A stretch of 64,000 bases of DNA from Alteromonas sp. ALT199 (GCF_018619335.1 NZ_JAHHDX010000084.1:1-64000); one strand, 5' to 3'; shown: positions 45,585 through 55,331, numbered from the stretch's first letter. Translations and numbers: made by a program. The notes: generated by a model not told the origin, from the sequence alone.

Positions 45585-46565
45585 CTATTGAGCATCTTCA
45601 ATAGGGCGGCTCATCCCCTTTATATGCGCCACTACGCTTCGGCCCAACGCACTTAAATCATAACCGCCTTCTAGCATACTTACGATACGACCTTCGCAAC
45701 ATGTATCTGCAACCGCGCGAAGCTGTTGGCTTACCCAAAAATAATCATCTTCTACTAGGCGTAGGTGAGCCATTGGGTCTTCAGCGTGAGCATCAAAACC
45801 TGCAGAGATAAAAATAAGTTCAGGTTGAAAGTTACGTAATGCTTCGAACCAATGCTGCACTTTTTCCCTGAAAACTTCTCCCGTAGCCCCCGCTTCAAGC
45901 GGCACTGAAAGAATATTACTTGCTGAAACCGGCGAGCCACTATGGGGATAGAAGGGGTGCTGGAAACTACTGCACAGCATGATGCGCTGGTCGCCAGCTA
46001 CAATTTGCTCGGTACCGTTACCGTGGTGCACGTCGAAGTCGACAATGGCAACTCGTTTTAGCTCATAGTTTTGAAGCGCGTAGCGAGCCGCTATAACAAT
46101 GTTATTGAAAATACAAAACCCCATAGCACTATCGTATGTCGCATGGTGTCCAGGTGGCCTAGTAGCACAAAAGGCCTGCCTGTCATTACCTTCCATTACC
46201 CAATCGACAGCATTACACCCTGCACCGGCCGACTCTAGCGCAGCGTTTAAGCTGTGGCGCATTAAACCTGTGTCTTCATCTAACCAAGCCACATTGTCTT
46301 TCTTTTCTGAATAGAGTGTTTTTTCGTGGTCACTAAATATAGATTGGGCCGCGCGCTCAAATACATTTTTCACATAATATGGGTCATGCGCGAGTTTAAG
46401 GTAGGCTTCGGCAATGGGAGTAGCATCGGCATGCTCACACACCATTTCTAATCCAGAAGATAGCAACTGGTCGTCTATAGCAAATAAGCGGTCAGGAGAT
46501 TCAGGATGGTCTTTTCCTAAATCGTGCTTGGTGCCGTGTTTGCCGCGAAATATTTTTATCGTCAT
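45585..46565 (-). CDS. Histone-deacetylase-family amidohydrolase
   Basis: The 326-residue zinc amidohydrolase of the HDAC/acetylpolyamine-amidohydrolase/AcuC superfamily carries RPPGHHATYDSAMGFCIFNN (His-His charge relay), VDFDVHHGNGTEQIV with zinc ligands Asp and His, SAGFDAHAEDP with the third zinc Asp, and LEGGYDLSALG with the catalytic Tyr. It should remove acetyl from lysine or polyamine substrates. Its ATG overlaps the stop of the acetyl-CoA hydrolase/GNAT gene by 4 bases, so both are made together. A hairpin overlaps its 3' end (45582-45607). Confidence 0.92.
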   Translation of the reverse strand: MTIKIFRGKHGTKHDLGKDHPESPDRLFAIDDQLLSSGLEMVCEHADATPIAEAYLKLAHDPYYVKNVFERAAQSIFSDHEKTLYSEKKDNVAWLDEDTGLMRHSLNAALESAGAGCNAVDWVMEGNDRQAFCATRPPGHHATYDSAMGFCIFNNIVIAARYALQNYELKRVAIVDFDVHHGNGTEQIVAGDQRIMLCSSFQHPFYPHSGSPVSASNILSVPLEAGATGEVFREKVQHWFEALRNFQPELIFISAGFDAHAEDPMAHLRLVEDDYFWVSQQLRAVADTCCEGRIVSMLEGGYDLSALGRSVVAHIKGMSRPIEDAQ

Positions 46566-48409
46566 GTCAAAGATGCCACATCTAGTACTAACTCTACATC
46601 ACTGGGGTCGCCAGTAAACTTCCGTTTAAATTTCGCTTGCTCGAAGATGGTGATCATAGGGCTATTATCGCCACGTACATAAGCCATCATTTTCGCAATA
46701 CCTCTTACTTTTGCTACGGTGATAAGCTCATTTAAAAGCCGGCTAGCCATACCTTTCCCCTGCTGGGTTTCACGGGTAACAAACGCGGCTTCACAAGTAT
46801 TGTCGCTTGGGTTGTAGTAAAACCTGCCCACCGCATGAATGGTAATACGAGAACCTTCTTGTCTTACAATACACAAAGCCGCATCAGAGCTTTGGTCAAC
46901 CGACACCAGGTTACATGATTTCTCACGAGACATTTGTTTAGGGTCGTAGTTGTAGCGCAGCCTCAGCGTCTCTTTGGTGTGGGAGTAAAAGAATTCTTGC
47001 AGGCGCCTTTCATCTGCCGGGTTTAACGGGCGCATGTAAAAGGTTTCACCTTGTATATTTAGCTTCTTTAACTGTATGGCACCTAGCTCAGGTATATCAG
47101 TTGGAAATTTAGCTTGATAATGGGGAACCCAATAATGCTGTCGAACCTCTTCTAACAGTGCTGAACGAAATTTAGGGTGTGCCACACGAATAAGCTCTAA
47201 TGCGCGCTCTCGAATACTCTTTCCTTTAAGAGACGCAATGCCGTACTCAGTCACTACATATTGAACATTTCCCCGCGAAGTCACCACGCCAGCACCTTCG
47301 CTTATGCGCGGCGTAATACGAGAAACGGTCTCATTTTTTGCGGTCGATGGTAGTGCAATAATCGCTTTACCACCTTTACTGATAGATGCACCAGTAACAA
47401 AGTCTACCTGACCACCTATTCCACTATAGAAGTCGTAACCAATCGAATCAGCGACCACTTGCCCGGTTAAATCTACTTCCAGCGCACTGTTTATCGCTAC
47501 CATATTGTCGTTTTTGGCAATATTAGTAGGCTTGTTGACATAACTACTCGGGTAAAATTCAATATGCGGATTATTGTTAATTAGGTCGTAGAGCTTGCGC
47601 GTACCGATCGCAAAACTGGTTACGATTTTTCCAGGGTGAAAGGTCTTTTTCTTGTTGCTAATAGCACCAGACTCTAACAGTTCAATGATACTGTCGGTAA
47701 GCATTTCGCTGTGAATACCTAAGTCCTTGTGATTACATAAATATTGAAGCGTTGCACTTGGAATTTTACCAATACCAAACTGCAGCGTGGCGCCATCGTC
47801 CACCAGCATAGATACGTATTGACCAATTCGTTCAGCCACTGAATCAATAGGCGGCGGTGTTACCTCAACCAGTGGCTCTTCGGCCTCTATACAGGCTGTG
47901 ATTTCGCTGATATGAATATAAGAATGTCCTGCGGTCCGTGGCACCTGAGGGTTTATTTGCGCAATAACTTTCTTACTCTGCCTAATGGCCGACATAGCAA
48001 TATCCACTGCAGGGCCTAACGAGCAGTAGCCGAATTCATCTGGAGGGCTAACGTTGACTAGAGCCGCATCGAGCGCCAGCGTGCCATCGCTAAACAAGCT
48101 TGAGATTTCAGACAGAAAAACGGGGGTATAGTCTGCACGCCCTTCATCGACTGCTTTTCGCATCGCCTCACCGCCAATGAAGAAGGTATTCGCCTTAAAT
48201 AGGTTTTTGTATTCTTCTTTAACCCAGCGTGTATCGCCGAGTGCCAGCATGTGAACAAGCTCTATATCGCTAAAACCTTCGCTGTTATCAATAAGGTGCT
48301 GCACGAGTGCGTGAGGTACTGACGCGTTTCCGCCTACAAAAACACGGCAACCCGACTTTATTAAAGACGACCACTGTGGTGCTTGAGGTAAACTAAATGC
48401 CATTTCCAT
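46562..48409 (-). CDS. Acetyl-CoA hydrolase/CoA-transferase fused to a GNAT acetyltransferase
   Basis: The 615-residue fusion has an N-terminal part (about 1-440) belonging to the acetyl-CoA hydrolase/4-hydroxybutyrate CoA-transferase family: VGGNASVPHALVQHL, LQFGIGKIPSATLQ, the catalytic-Glu motif GIHSEMLTDS, and GGQVDFVTGAS. The C-terminal part (about 455-615) is a GNAT domain with acetyl-CoA loop QQGKGMASRLLNELI. Thus one protein may both use acetyl-CoA and transfer the acetyl group to an amine. It overlaps the deacetylase gene downstream by ATGA, giving opposing activities in one operon. The start is at 48409 or two codons later. Confidence 0.9.
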   Translation of the reverse strand: MEMAFSLPQAPQWSSLIKSGCRVFVGGNASVPHALVQHLIDNSEGFSDIELVHMLALGDTRWVKEEYKNLFKANTFFIGGEAMRKAVDEGRADYTPVFLSEISSLFSDGTLALDAALVNVSPPDEFGYCSLGPAVDIAMSAIRQSKKVIAQINPQVPRTAGHSYIHISEITACIEAEEPLVEVTPPPIDSVAERIGQYVSMLVDDGATLQFGIGKIPSATLQYLCNHKDLGIHSEMLTDSIIELLESGAISNKKKTFHPGKIVTSFAIGTRKLYDLINNNPHIEFYPSSYVNKPTNIAKNDNMVAINSALEVDLTGQVVADSIGYDFYSGIGGQVDFVTGASISKGGKAIIALPSTAKNETVSRITPRISEGAGVVTSRGNVQYVVTEYGIASLKGKSIRERALELIRVAHPKFRSALLEEVRQHYWVPHYQAKFPTDIPELGAIQLKKLNIQGETFYMRPLNPADERRLQEFFYSHTKETLRLRYNYDPKQMSREKSCNLVSVDQSSDAALCIVRQEGSRITIHAVGRFYYNPSDNTCEAAFVTRETQQGKGMASRLLNELITVAKVRGIAKMMAYVRGDNSPMITIFEQAKFKRKFTGDPSDVELVLDVASLT

Positions 48410-48551
48410 CTGCCCTTTTTATCGCAATATCTCATGATGCCATAAAAACAGGGCCATTCCTGCTTTTGAATACTAGAGCGCTATAAGCGATTGGTCGTAG
48501 ATCAAGTTAGAAAAGTGTCAACGCTATTTAGGTCGGGTTATAAGTAATAAA

Positions 48552-48573
48552 AAAGCCCACAAAAGTGGGCTTT
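48552..48573 (-). terminator. Rho-independent terminator of the small hydrolase gene
   Basis: AAAGCCCAC pairs with GTGGGCTTT (9 bp, loop AAAA). On the minus strand it is followed by TTTATTAC. It lies about 47 bases after the hydrolase stop. Confidence 0.8.
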
Positions 48574-48577
48574 AAAC

Positions 48578-48602
48578 ACGTAAGTGCGTGGCGCACTTAC
48601 GT
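48578..48602. repeat. Perfect 11-bp hairpin beside a terminator
   Basis: ACGTAAGTGCG-TGG-CGCACTTACGT is a perfect inverted repeat between the hydrolase stop and its terminator. No T-run follows. It may stabilise the 3' end of the mRNA. Confidence 0.6.
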
Positions 48603-48619
48603 CAGTAATATTTAGAACG

Positions 48620-49117
48620 TCAGTAGCGAAATTTTTCTAACCAATTTCTAAAAAATGGTGATATGACCGACTTACTATTTGCTAGACGATGGCCATCATT
48701 CAACAATAGAAGCTGGGCTTTCTGATGGCGGGCATACTTAAGACTGTTTTCAATGGGAACAACATCGTCGTTCCAACCGTGTACCAGACTTACGTAACCG
48801 TCATAGGGAAAGCGCTGAACTTTATAATTCGGTAAATACAGTGCGGGAGCCATAAGGAACACGCCCCGCGCCGATATCTGACTCGCTGCTGCCAGCGACA
48901 CATAACCACCCATGCTAGAACCTACAAGTACAACGTCATTGCACTTTTCAGCAATAGTCTCTTTCAAACGTTCTAGCCGGGCCTCGGGGCAGTCAAGATC
49001 TTGATAATCAATACTCTCAACACCAAAGCCCATATCATTTGCAACATTAGAAAGCGTGGTTATTTTACTGCCCCAAGGGCCACTCTCTTTACCGTGAGAA
49101 AAAACAACAGTGGTCAT
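48620..49117 (-). CDS. Small alpha/beta hydrolase (YqiA-like)
   Basis: Starting at ATG 49117 (AGGGAT upstream), the 165-residue cytosolic protein has a minimal alpha/beta-hydrolase fold. The oxyanion HGKESGPWGSK is followed by nucleophile elbow VGSSMGGYVSL (Ser), acid HGWNDDVVP (Asp) and His in NDGHRL. Size and motif spacing resemble the YqiA/YcfP type of small esterases. The substrate is unknown. It forms its own unit with a terminator. Confidence 0.82.
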   Translation of the reverse strand: MTTVVFSHGKESGPWGSKITTLSNVANDMGFGVESIDYQDLDCPEARLERLKETIAEKCNDVVLVGSSMGGYVSLAAASQISARGVFLMAPALYLPNYKVQRFPYDGYVSLVHGWNDDVVPIENSLKYARHQKAQLLLLNDGHRLANSKSVISPFFRNWLEKFRY

Positions 49118-49177
49118 AACCAATATCCCTATTTAAAAAAGTGAAACGTTTTTTTCCCACTCTAGCGCAATTAATTG

Positions 49178-52100
49178 TTACTTGTCTTCCCTATGGAATA
49201 GTTTTTCTACCATCACATAGAACATAGGCACGAAGAATATAGCCAAGAAGGTCGCAGCAAACATGCCACCCATTACCGCAATACCAATAGCATTTTGGCT
49301 TGCAGCGCCCGCGCCACTGGCTAGTGCTAGCGGCGTTACCCCTAAGATAAACGCCATTGACGTCATCAAAATTGGGCGGAAACGCTGGGCCGCAGCGTTA
49401 GAAACAGCCGTCATTAGGTCTTCACCATTTTCGTACTGCTCTTTAGCGAATTCAACAATCAGGATAGCGTTTTTCGCTGCTAGACCTACCGTCGTTAGGA
49501 ACGCTACCTGCAAATAAACATCATTAGGTAAATTAAAGATAAAGGCAGCGGTAACTGAACCCAATATCCCTAACGGCACCACCAGCATAACAGCAAATGG
49601 AACCGACCAGCTCTCATAAAGTGCGGCTAGACATAGGAATACCACTAAGATTGAAAGCGCGTAGAGCATAGGCGCTTGTGAGCCTGCTTCTTGCTCTTCA
49701 TAAGATAAGCCTGACCATTCAATAGCAAAGCCTGAAGGTAGTTGCTCAACCAACTTCTTCATTTCATCCATCGCTTCGCCTGAAGAAACTCCTGGAGCTG
49801 CACTACCTTGGATGTTTACCGACGATATACCGTTAAAACGTTCTAACTTAGGCGAACCATATACCCACTCGGTTGTTGAGAAGGTGCTGAAAGCCACCAT
49901 TTCCCCATCGCTATTGCGTACAAACCACTTGTCGAGGTCTTCTGGCGTCATACGATGCGGTAAATCTGCCTGCATATACACCCGCTTAATACGACCCTTA
50001 TCAATAAAGTCGTTAACGTAGCTGGAGCCCCATGCAATTTGCAGTGCGTTGTTAATGTCGCTTAAGTTCAAGCCAAGCGCCGACGCTTTCTCGCTGTCGA
50101 TATTAATTTTAAACTGAGGCACATCGCTAAGCCCGTTAGGACGAACTCCCGAAAGCTTAGAGTTTTGAGCAGCCATGCCTAGCAGTTGATTTCGCGCATT
50201 CATAAGGGCCTCATGGCCATTACCACCACGGTCTACCAACTGCATATCGAAGCCCGTAGCATTGCCTAATTCCATAATAGGAGGCGGCACAATTGGAAAC
50301 GCTGACGCATCTTGAATCTGACTAAATGCGCCGAAAGATCGCTTCATTACGGCGAAGGCTGAGTTATTTTCGTCTCTCACACTCCAATCGTTGAAGTTTA
50401 TGAACGCCATACCTGCATTTTGCGCCTGACCTGCAAAGCTAAAGCCCACTACAGCAAACATACCGTTTACCGCTTCGTTCTCTTGCTCAAGAATGTAGTC
50501 TTCAACCTGTTTAATAGACTCAAGAGTACGTCCCGCGGTCGCACCAGGTGGCGTGCTAACTAGCACCATCATCCGTCCTTGGTCTTCATCTGGAAGGAAG
50601 GCTCCAGGGAGTTGGCTGAAAATAAACACCATGCCACCAACAAGTAAACCATACACTACGAAGTAGCGCTTAAAACGCTTTGCCATGTGGTTGGTTGTTT
50701 TTTGATAGCGGTCACGGCCTTTATTAAATGTGCGGTTAAACCAGCCGAAGAAACCTTTATTCTTGTCGTGATCTTCCGAGTGCTGTTTCAATAAGGTGGC
50801 ACATAAAGAAGGCGAAAGTACGATGGCCACAAGCACTGAAAATGCCATGGCAGAAACAATAGTTACTGAGAACTGGCGATAGATTGCACCTGCTGAACCG
50901 CTGAAAAACGCCATTGGGATAAACACAGTTGATAGCACAGCGGCAATGCCCACAAGTGCGCCTGTGATCTGCGACATAGACTTCTTCGTCGCTTCGGCTG
51001 GCGGTAAGCCTTCTTCTTCCATGATGCGTTCAACATTTTCTACAACGACGATAGCATCATCAACAAGAAGACCGATAGCCAGTACCATGGCAAACATGGT
51101 CAATACGTTGATACTAAAACCAAAAGCCAGTAGCACTGAAAAAGTGCCAAGTAGTACAACAGGGACAGCAATGGTAGGAATTAGCGTTGCGCGCCAATTT
51201 TGAAGGAACAGCAACATTACCAAAAATACTAATACTACCGCCTCAATCAGTGTATGTACCACTGACTCTATAGAAAGCTCGATGAAAGGGGAGCTATCTA
51301 CCGGGTAAACCACTTTTACTGTATCGGGCAAGTTTGAACGCAGTTCTTCAACGCGAGCTTTCACTGCTTTGATGGTATCAAGCGCGTTTGCGCCAGAAGC
51401 GAGGCTTATTGCCATACCAGAAGCTGGTTTGCGGTCATAACGAACAATAACGTCATAACTTTGTGCACCAAGTTCAACGCGGGCTACATCACGCACGCGT
51501 ACCTGTGAACCGTCGGTGTTCACACGAAGCACAATGTTTTCAAAATCTTTAACCGTTTGAAGGCGGCTTTGCGCTTGAATAGTTGCGTTTATTTGCTGAT
51601 TTTCAATTGCTGGCATGCCACCTAGTTGCCCTGCCGAGACATCAGTATTTTGCACCTGCACAGCTGCCTGTACGTCAGTAGGCGTTAGGTTGTAGCTATA
51701 CAGTTTGTCAGGGTCTAACCAAATACGCATAGAGCGCTGCGCCCCGAAAACTCGTACATTACCTACACCATTGACACGAGAGATAGGGTCCTGAAAGCTC
51801 GATACTAGCATGTCGCTTAAGTCGAACTGCGTCATGGAATCGTCTTCAGAGTAGAAACCTACAGCCAACGCAAATGCGCTGTTTGCTTTGTTTACCGTAA
51901 CCCCTTGTTGCTGCACTTGGGTAGGTAGCAACGGCAGTGCACCTTGCACTTTGTTTTGCGTCTGAACTTGCGCAATGTCGGGGTCGGTACCGGGTTCAAA
52001 CGTGAGCGTAAGTGATACGCTACTATTTGAACTGCTTGCCGAGAAATAACGTAAATTATCAATACCCGTAAGGCTTTGCTCAATAACTTGGGTAACCGAG

Positions 52101-52276
52101 TTTTCTACTGTTTCAGCCGACGCCCCCGGATAGGTAGCAGAAATCGTTACAGAAGGTGGAGCCACCTTCGGATACTGCTCAATTGGCAGTGAGGTAATGG
52201 CTAGTACACCAGCCATCATAGTGATAATTGCCAGCACCCATGCAAACACGGGCCTGTCTATAAAAAAACGAGCCAT
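49178..52276 (-). CDS. RND multidrug efflux pump, HAE-1 (AcrB/MexB) family
   Basis: The 1032-residue inner-membrane pump has twelve helices and two large periplasmic loops. The N-terminus MARFFIDRPVFAWVLAIITM and the proton-relay helix 4 text MFAMVLAIGLLVDDAIVVVENVERIM (adjacent Asp residues) identify the HAE-1 subfamily of hydrophobic and amphiphilic drug exporters, as do GGSVTAAF-like helix text and GLAAKNAILIVEFAKE. It follows the adaptor gene by 21 bases, so they form an adaptor-pump operon. No outer-membrane channel gene is present; TolC encoded elsewhere is the likely partner. Confidence 0.95.
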   Translation of the reverse strand: MARFFIDRPVFAWVLAIITMMAGVLAITSLPIEQYPKVAPPSVTISATYPGASAETVENSVTQVIEQSLTGIDNLRYFSASSSNSSVSLTLTFEPGTDPDIAQVQTQNKVQGALPLLPTQVQQQGVTVNKANSAFALAVGFYSEDDSMTQFDLSDMLVSSFQDPISRVNGVGNVRVFGAQRSMRIWLDPDKLYSYNLTPTDVQAAVQVQNTDVSAGQLGGMPAIENQQINATIQAQSRLQTVKDFENIVLRVNTDGSQVRVRDVARVELGAQSYDVIVRYDRKPASGMAISLASGANALDTIKAVKARVEELRSNLPDTVKVVYPVDSSPFIELSIESVVHTLIEAVVLVFLVMLLFLQNWRATLIPTIAVPVVLLGTFSVLLAFGFSINVLTMFAMVLAIGLLVDDAIVVVENVERIMEEEGLPPAEATKKSMSQITGALVGIAAVLSTVFIPMAFFSGSAGAIYRQFSVTIVSAMAFSVLVAIVLSPSLCATLLKQHSEDHDKNKGFFGWFNRTFNKGRDRYQKTTNHMAKRFKRYFVVYGLLVGGMVFIFSQLPGAFLPDEDQGRMMVLVSTPPGATAGRTLESIKQVEDYILEQENEAVNGMFAVVGFSFAGQAQNAGMAFINFNDWSVRDENNSAFAVMKRSFGAFSQIQDASAFPIVPPPIMELGNATGFDMQLVDRGGNGHEALMNARNQLLGMAAQNSKLSGVRPNGLSDVPQFKINIDSEKASALGLNLSDINNALQIAWGSSYVNDFIDKGRIKRVYMQADLPHRMTPEDLDKWFVRNSDGEMVAFSTFSTTEWVYGSPKLERFNGISSVNIQGSAAPGVSSGEAMDEMKKLVEQLPSGFAIEWSGLSYEEQEAGSQAPMLYALSILVVFLCLAALYESWSVPFAVMLVVPLGILGSVTAAFIFNLPNDVYLQVAFLTTVGLAAKNAILIVEFAKEQYENGEDLMTAVSNAAAQRFRPILMTSMAFILGVTPLALASGAGAASQNAIGIAVMGGMFAATFLAIFFVPMFYVMVEKLFHREDK

Positions 52277-52297
52277 ATTACTTAAATCCCTTGTTTG

Positions 52298-53443
52298 CTA
52301 TCGTGAGCCGCGCGAAGACGGTTGCCATTCAGACGGGTTGACTTTTGCGCCAGGTTTTACCTTTTGGTAGCCTGTCACAATTACCTTTTCTCCCTCGCTC
52401 ACACCACTTATCACTACATATTTGTCACGATATATCTTGCCAATTTCTAATGTCCGACCTTCAACCTCATTGTTCTGATTCACTACATATACAGAAAGCG
52501 AACCGTCGGGCTGACGAGTGGTAGCACGCTGTGGAACCAACAGCGCATTCTCACGACCGGTAATAACATGACCTTTTACGAATAAACCAGGTAGCAACAC
52601 GCCATCAGGATTAGGCATTTCGGCGCGAAGCGTCACCGAACCGGTACTTTCATCTACTGTAACTTCTGAAAATTTCACACTTCCGGTTTTGTCATAACGC
52701 TCGCCGGTAACTTCGTCTACCGTAAGCTCAACATCCATTGAACCTTGCTTACGCATAGACTGACGTAGTGTAATAATGGACGACCCCGATTCCTGCATAT
52801 CAATATAAACAGGGTCTAATTGAGTAATGGTAGCTAACTGTTGCGCTTGGTTGGTTGTAACCAGCGTGCCTTCAGTAACATATGAACGGCTAATTCGACC
52901 GCTTATGGGCGCGTACACCTTGGTATAACCCATGTTCACTTTTGCTACATCAACCGCGGCTTCCGCCACGCTAATAGCAGCTTGAGCCTGATCTTTTTGA
53001 GCAATTACGTCGTCATACTCCTGCTTACTTACCGCATTCTGTGCCACAAGGTCATCGTAACGTCGCGCTTTTGCTTCCAATGTTTTAAGGTTTGCCTGAA
53101 CGCTTTTAAGGTCAGCTTTGGCACTATTTAGCTGAGCTAAATAACGAGCCTCATCTATTTGATAAAGCTGCTGGCCTTTTTCCACATGCGCACCTTCTTC
53201 AAATAAACGTTCAGTGATAACACCATCCACCTGAGGGCGTACTTGCGACTGGCGCGACGGGCTTACTCGCCCCGGAAGCACCATTTCATGTACTACAGGT
53301 TGCTGATTCAGCGTAACTACCGACACTGAGGGTGCAGGCATACCTTGCTGAGCACTTTGCTGTACTTGTTCGCCTTCATTCGAACAACTAATAACACCTA
53401 ACAGAGTTATAAATGCTGCAGTAACATAAAAAATGCGACTCAT
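52298..53443 (-). CDS. RND efflux periplasmic adaptor lipoprotein (AcrA/MexA type)
   Basis: The 381-residue membrane-fusion protein starts at ATG 53443 (MSRIFYVTAAF), preceded by GGGAAAAAG, and has a lipoprotein signal ending GVISC. Features in order are a lipoyl half-motif (PGRVSPSRQSQVRPQVDGVI), a coiled-coil hairpin with AQLNSAKADLKSVQANL, a second lipoyl half YAPISGRISRSYVTEG, and a beta-barrel and membrane-proximal domain (VPQRATTRQPDGSLSVYVV). It links the RND pump to an outer-membrane channel. No TetR-type repressor gene flanks the operon. Confidence 0.94.
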   Translation of the reverse strand: MSRIFYVTAAFITLLGVISCSNEGEQVQQSAQQGMPAPSVSVVTLNQQPVVHEMVLPGRVSPSRQSQVRPQVDGVITERLFEEGAHVEKGQQLYQIDEARYLAQLNSAKADLKSVQANLKTLEAKARRYDDLVAQNAVSKQEYDDVIAQKDQAQAAISVAEAAVDVAKVNMGYTKVYAPISGRISRSYVTEGTLVTTNQAQQLATITQLDPVYIDMQESGSSIITLRQSMRKQGSMDVELTVDEVTGERYDKTGSVKFSEVTVDESTGSVTLRAEMPNPDGVLLPGLFVKGHVITGRENALLVPQRATTRQPDGSLSVYVVNQNNEVEGRTLEIGKIYRDKYVVISGVSEGEKVIVTGYQKVKPGAKVNPSEWQPSSRGSR

Positions 53444-53650
53444 AAATTTTCTTTTTCCCAATAACTTTTATACAAAACACTGTCTTGGTTCTGTAACTAT
53501 CAATTAAACGTTAATTTTTGCTTCCAATGCGCCGAACCATCCCAACCCTTAAAAACTGGATACATAGAATAATCGGAGAAGGTGTGACGTAGCTAAGCAA
53601 TCATTTATACGGAACTACGCTCAAGTAGGTCATATTGTGCGCATTTGGTG

Positions 53651-53728
53651 ATGATAATGGAAGTCAATGAAGTTGAAGTTACAGTTGTTGTCGGTCAATC
53701 ACCGCCCCCGTATACATTATCCGAATAA
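53651..53728 (+). CDS. Possible 25-residue peptide upstream of the RND operon
   Basis: A short frame (ATG 53651, TAA 53726) encodes a Val/Glu-rich peptide ending GQSPPPYTLSE. It lies in the 311-base gap between the RND adaptor and the DnaJ-related gene. The repeated V-E-V pattern and triple proline are unusual for random sequence. No convincing ribosome site precedes it, and the reading is opposite to both neighbours. It could be a small gene or chance. No function is proposed. Confidence 0.2.
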   Translation: MIMEVNEVEVTVVVGQSPPPYTLSE

Positions 53729-53754
53729 TTCAAAACTTAAAGGTTGAATGTGTT

Positions 53755-54426
53755 CTATTTAAACGAATAGTAACGAATTAGGATTTGATACGCTTGAATG
53801 ACTGATTGAGCCTCTTGCTGCGTTCCGCCCTTATCAGGATGCGCTGATTGAAGGGTGCGTTTGTATATGCGTTTTAACTGCTGAAGGGTGACAGGCGAGT
53901 CTTTCGGAACGCCAAGTACAAGGTGGGCTTTTTCAATATCGCTTTGCTCGTAGCCACTTCCATCATCTTGCTCCATCTTTTTCCAAAACGCATCTAAAAG
54001 GGTATCGACAGCATCACGATCGGTCTTCTCAAAATTGCCCCAGTCTAAGTAATACTCTGCAAGTAAGTCTGGTTTATCTAATACGGTAGTACTTTCATCG
54101 GCAGAACTTTGCATTAGGACACTGGCATTAAATAGGTTTAGCTTTATGCTGAGCGCGTGAATATCTAAAAAGCCTTCTCTTTGTTCTATCCAGTGTGTCT
54201 TTAGCTGATACAGTGCATGAAAAAGAACAAAGTGCGTTTTAAAAAGCATGAATGGGTCTCGTAATGCGTCTTCATCAAACAAGCGGAAAGGTGCTTTTTT
54301 TAAAATATTAATGAGCTCATACTCAGTAATTCCGGCGACAAAAAGCGACTTTTGTGTCGATAAAATATCAACAAGAAGTTCGGCTTGTAGCTCATGCGCT
54401 TCATTGGTGCTCGACTGTGAATGCAA
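53755..54426 (-). CDS. DnaJ-related protein with C-terminal J domain
   Basis: The 223-residue cytosolic protein has an N-terminal helical region (about 10-150: ELQAELLVDILS, DEDALRDPFMLFKTHFVLFHALY) typical of the DNAJ-related family, and a C-terminal J domain (about 165-223). The HPD tripeptide that activates Hsp70 lies in QSAHPDKGGTQQ. It is a likely DnaK or YegD co-chaperone. The start appears to be TTG 54426, with AAAGGGA upstream, as no early ATG is in frame. Confidence 0.85.
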   Translation of the reverse strand: MHSQSSTNEAHELQAELLVDILSTQKSLFVAGITEYELINILKKAPFRLFDEDALRDPFMLFKTHFVLFHALYQLKTHWIEQREGFLDIHALSIKLNLFNASVLMQSSADESTTVLDKPDLLAEYYLDWGNFEKTDRDAVDTLLDAFWKKMEQDDGSGYEQSDIEKAHLVLGVPKDSPVTLQQLKRIYKRTLQSAHPDKGGTQQEAQSVIQAYQILIRYYSFK

Positions 54427-54586
54427 ACCTAGTCCCTTTCATTTAGCTTAGTTAATACATATTAAACCCAGTGTACAAAGATGTTTTACGTCGTCCTAAT
54501 TGAATTTTTCGACGAAAGTAAACCAAATTCCCCCATTCACTGTTAAAGTAAACTGGTCAAATTAAAATAATAGCCTTGGAGTTCAC

Positions 54587-55303
54587 TTGAAAGCACTCAT
54601 TGCCCTTACCAGTATTGTTGGTTTTTTAATGGTGGTATTACCTGGTCCACTATATCAGTACGCAGGTGTTAGCTTAGGTACCGCATTTACGTCACTTCGT
54701 TTCGGTGTATACGTGGGCGGCGCAGCGTTAATACTTATTGTTCTACAAGTACTAATCAATCGTAAAAACGTGAGCTGGGGAAGCACATTTGTTTGCGCCG
54801 TTCTTGCTCTGGTCGCTGTAGGTATGCCTGTTAGTATGATGAGCAAAGCCAGCGCAGTTCCACCAATTCACGACATTAGCACTGATGTAACCAACCCACC
54901 TGAATTTGTTGCCATTGCACCACTTAGAGAAGGCGCGCCAAACTCAGTTGCTTATGAAGGCGGTGATGTTACTAAACAGCAGCTAGAAGCATACCCTGAA
55001 ATTAAAACTCAACTACTACCTCAACCAATTAATGAAGTTTATATGGCCGCAGAAAAAGCAATAGAAGCACTCGGTTGGGAACGAGTAAGTGAGGGGGCAT
55101 TGCCGAATACGCTAGAAGCCACCGACACAACGGCGTGGTTCGGCTTTAAGGATGACGTAGTCATTCGTTTAACAGCAAAAAGCGATGACACCCTTGTTGA
55201 TGTACGCAGTAAGTCGCGAGTAGGTAAAAGTGACTTGGGTAAAAATGCTGAGCGTATAGAAACCGTTATGGCCGAGCTAAGAAACCAGCTTGGTTATCAG
55301 TAA
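54587..55303 (+). CDS. DUF1499 membrane protein
   Basis: The 238-residue protein has three N-terminal membrane helices followed by a periplasmic or cytosolic DUF1499 domain, recognised from PPIHDISTDVTNPPEF and the C-terminal FGFKDDVVIRL...VDVRSKSRVGKSDLGKNAERI. The family's function is unknown. The start is a TTG at 54587 with GGAG 5 bases upstream, which decides it over later codons. A strong terminator follows. Confidence 0.85.
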   Translation: MKALIALTSIVGFLMVVLPGPLYQYAGVSLGTAFTSLRFGVYVGGAALILIVLQVLINRKNVSWGSTFVCAVLALVAVGMPVSMMSKASAVPPIHDISTDVTNPPEFVAIAPLREGAPNSVAYEGGDVTKQQLEAYPEIKTQLLPQPINEVYMAAEKAIEALGWERVSEGALPNTLEATDTTAWFGFKDDVVIRLTAKSDDTLVDVRSKSRVGKSDLGKNAERIETVMAELRNQLGYQ

Positions 55304-55331
55304 TTTCGCCCAGAAATTTACGCTCAAACTA

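Noticed and set aside
45582-45607. Intrinsic terminator at the deacetylase stop
   Set aside because: A 9-bp stem is present, but it overlaps the coding end and no T-run follows; noted in the gene entry only.
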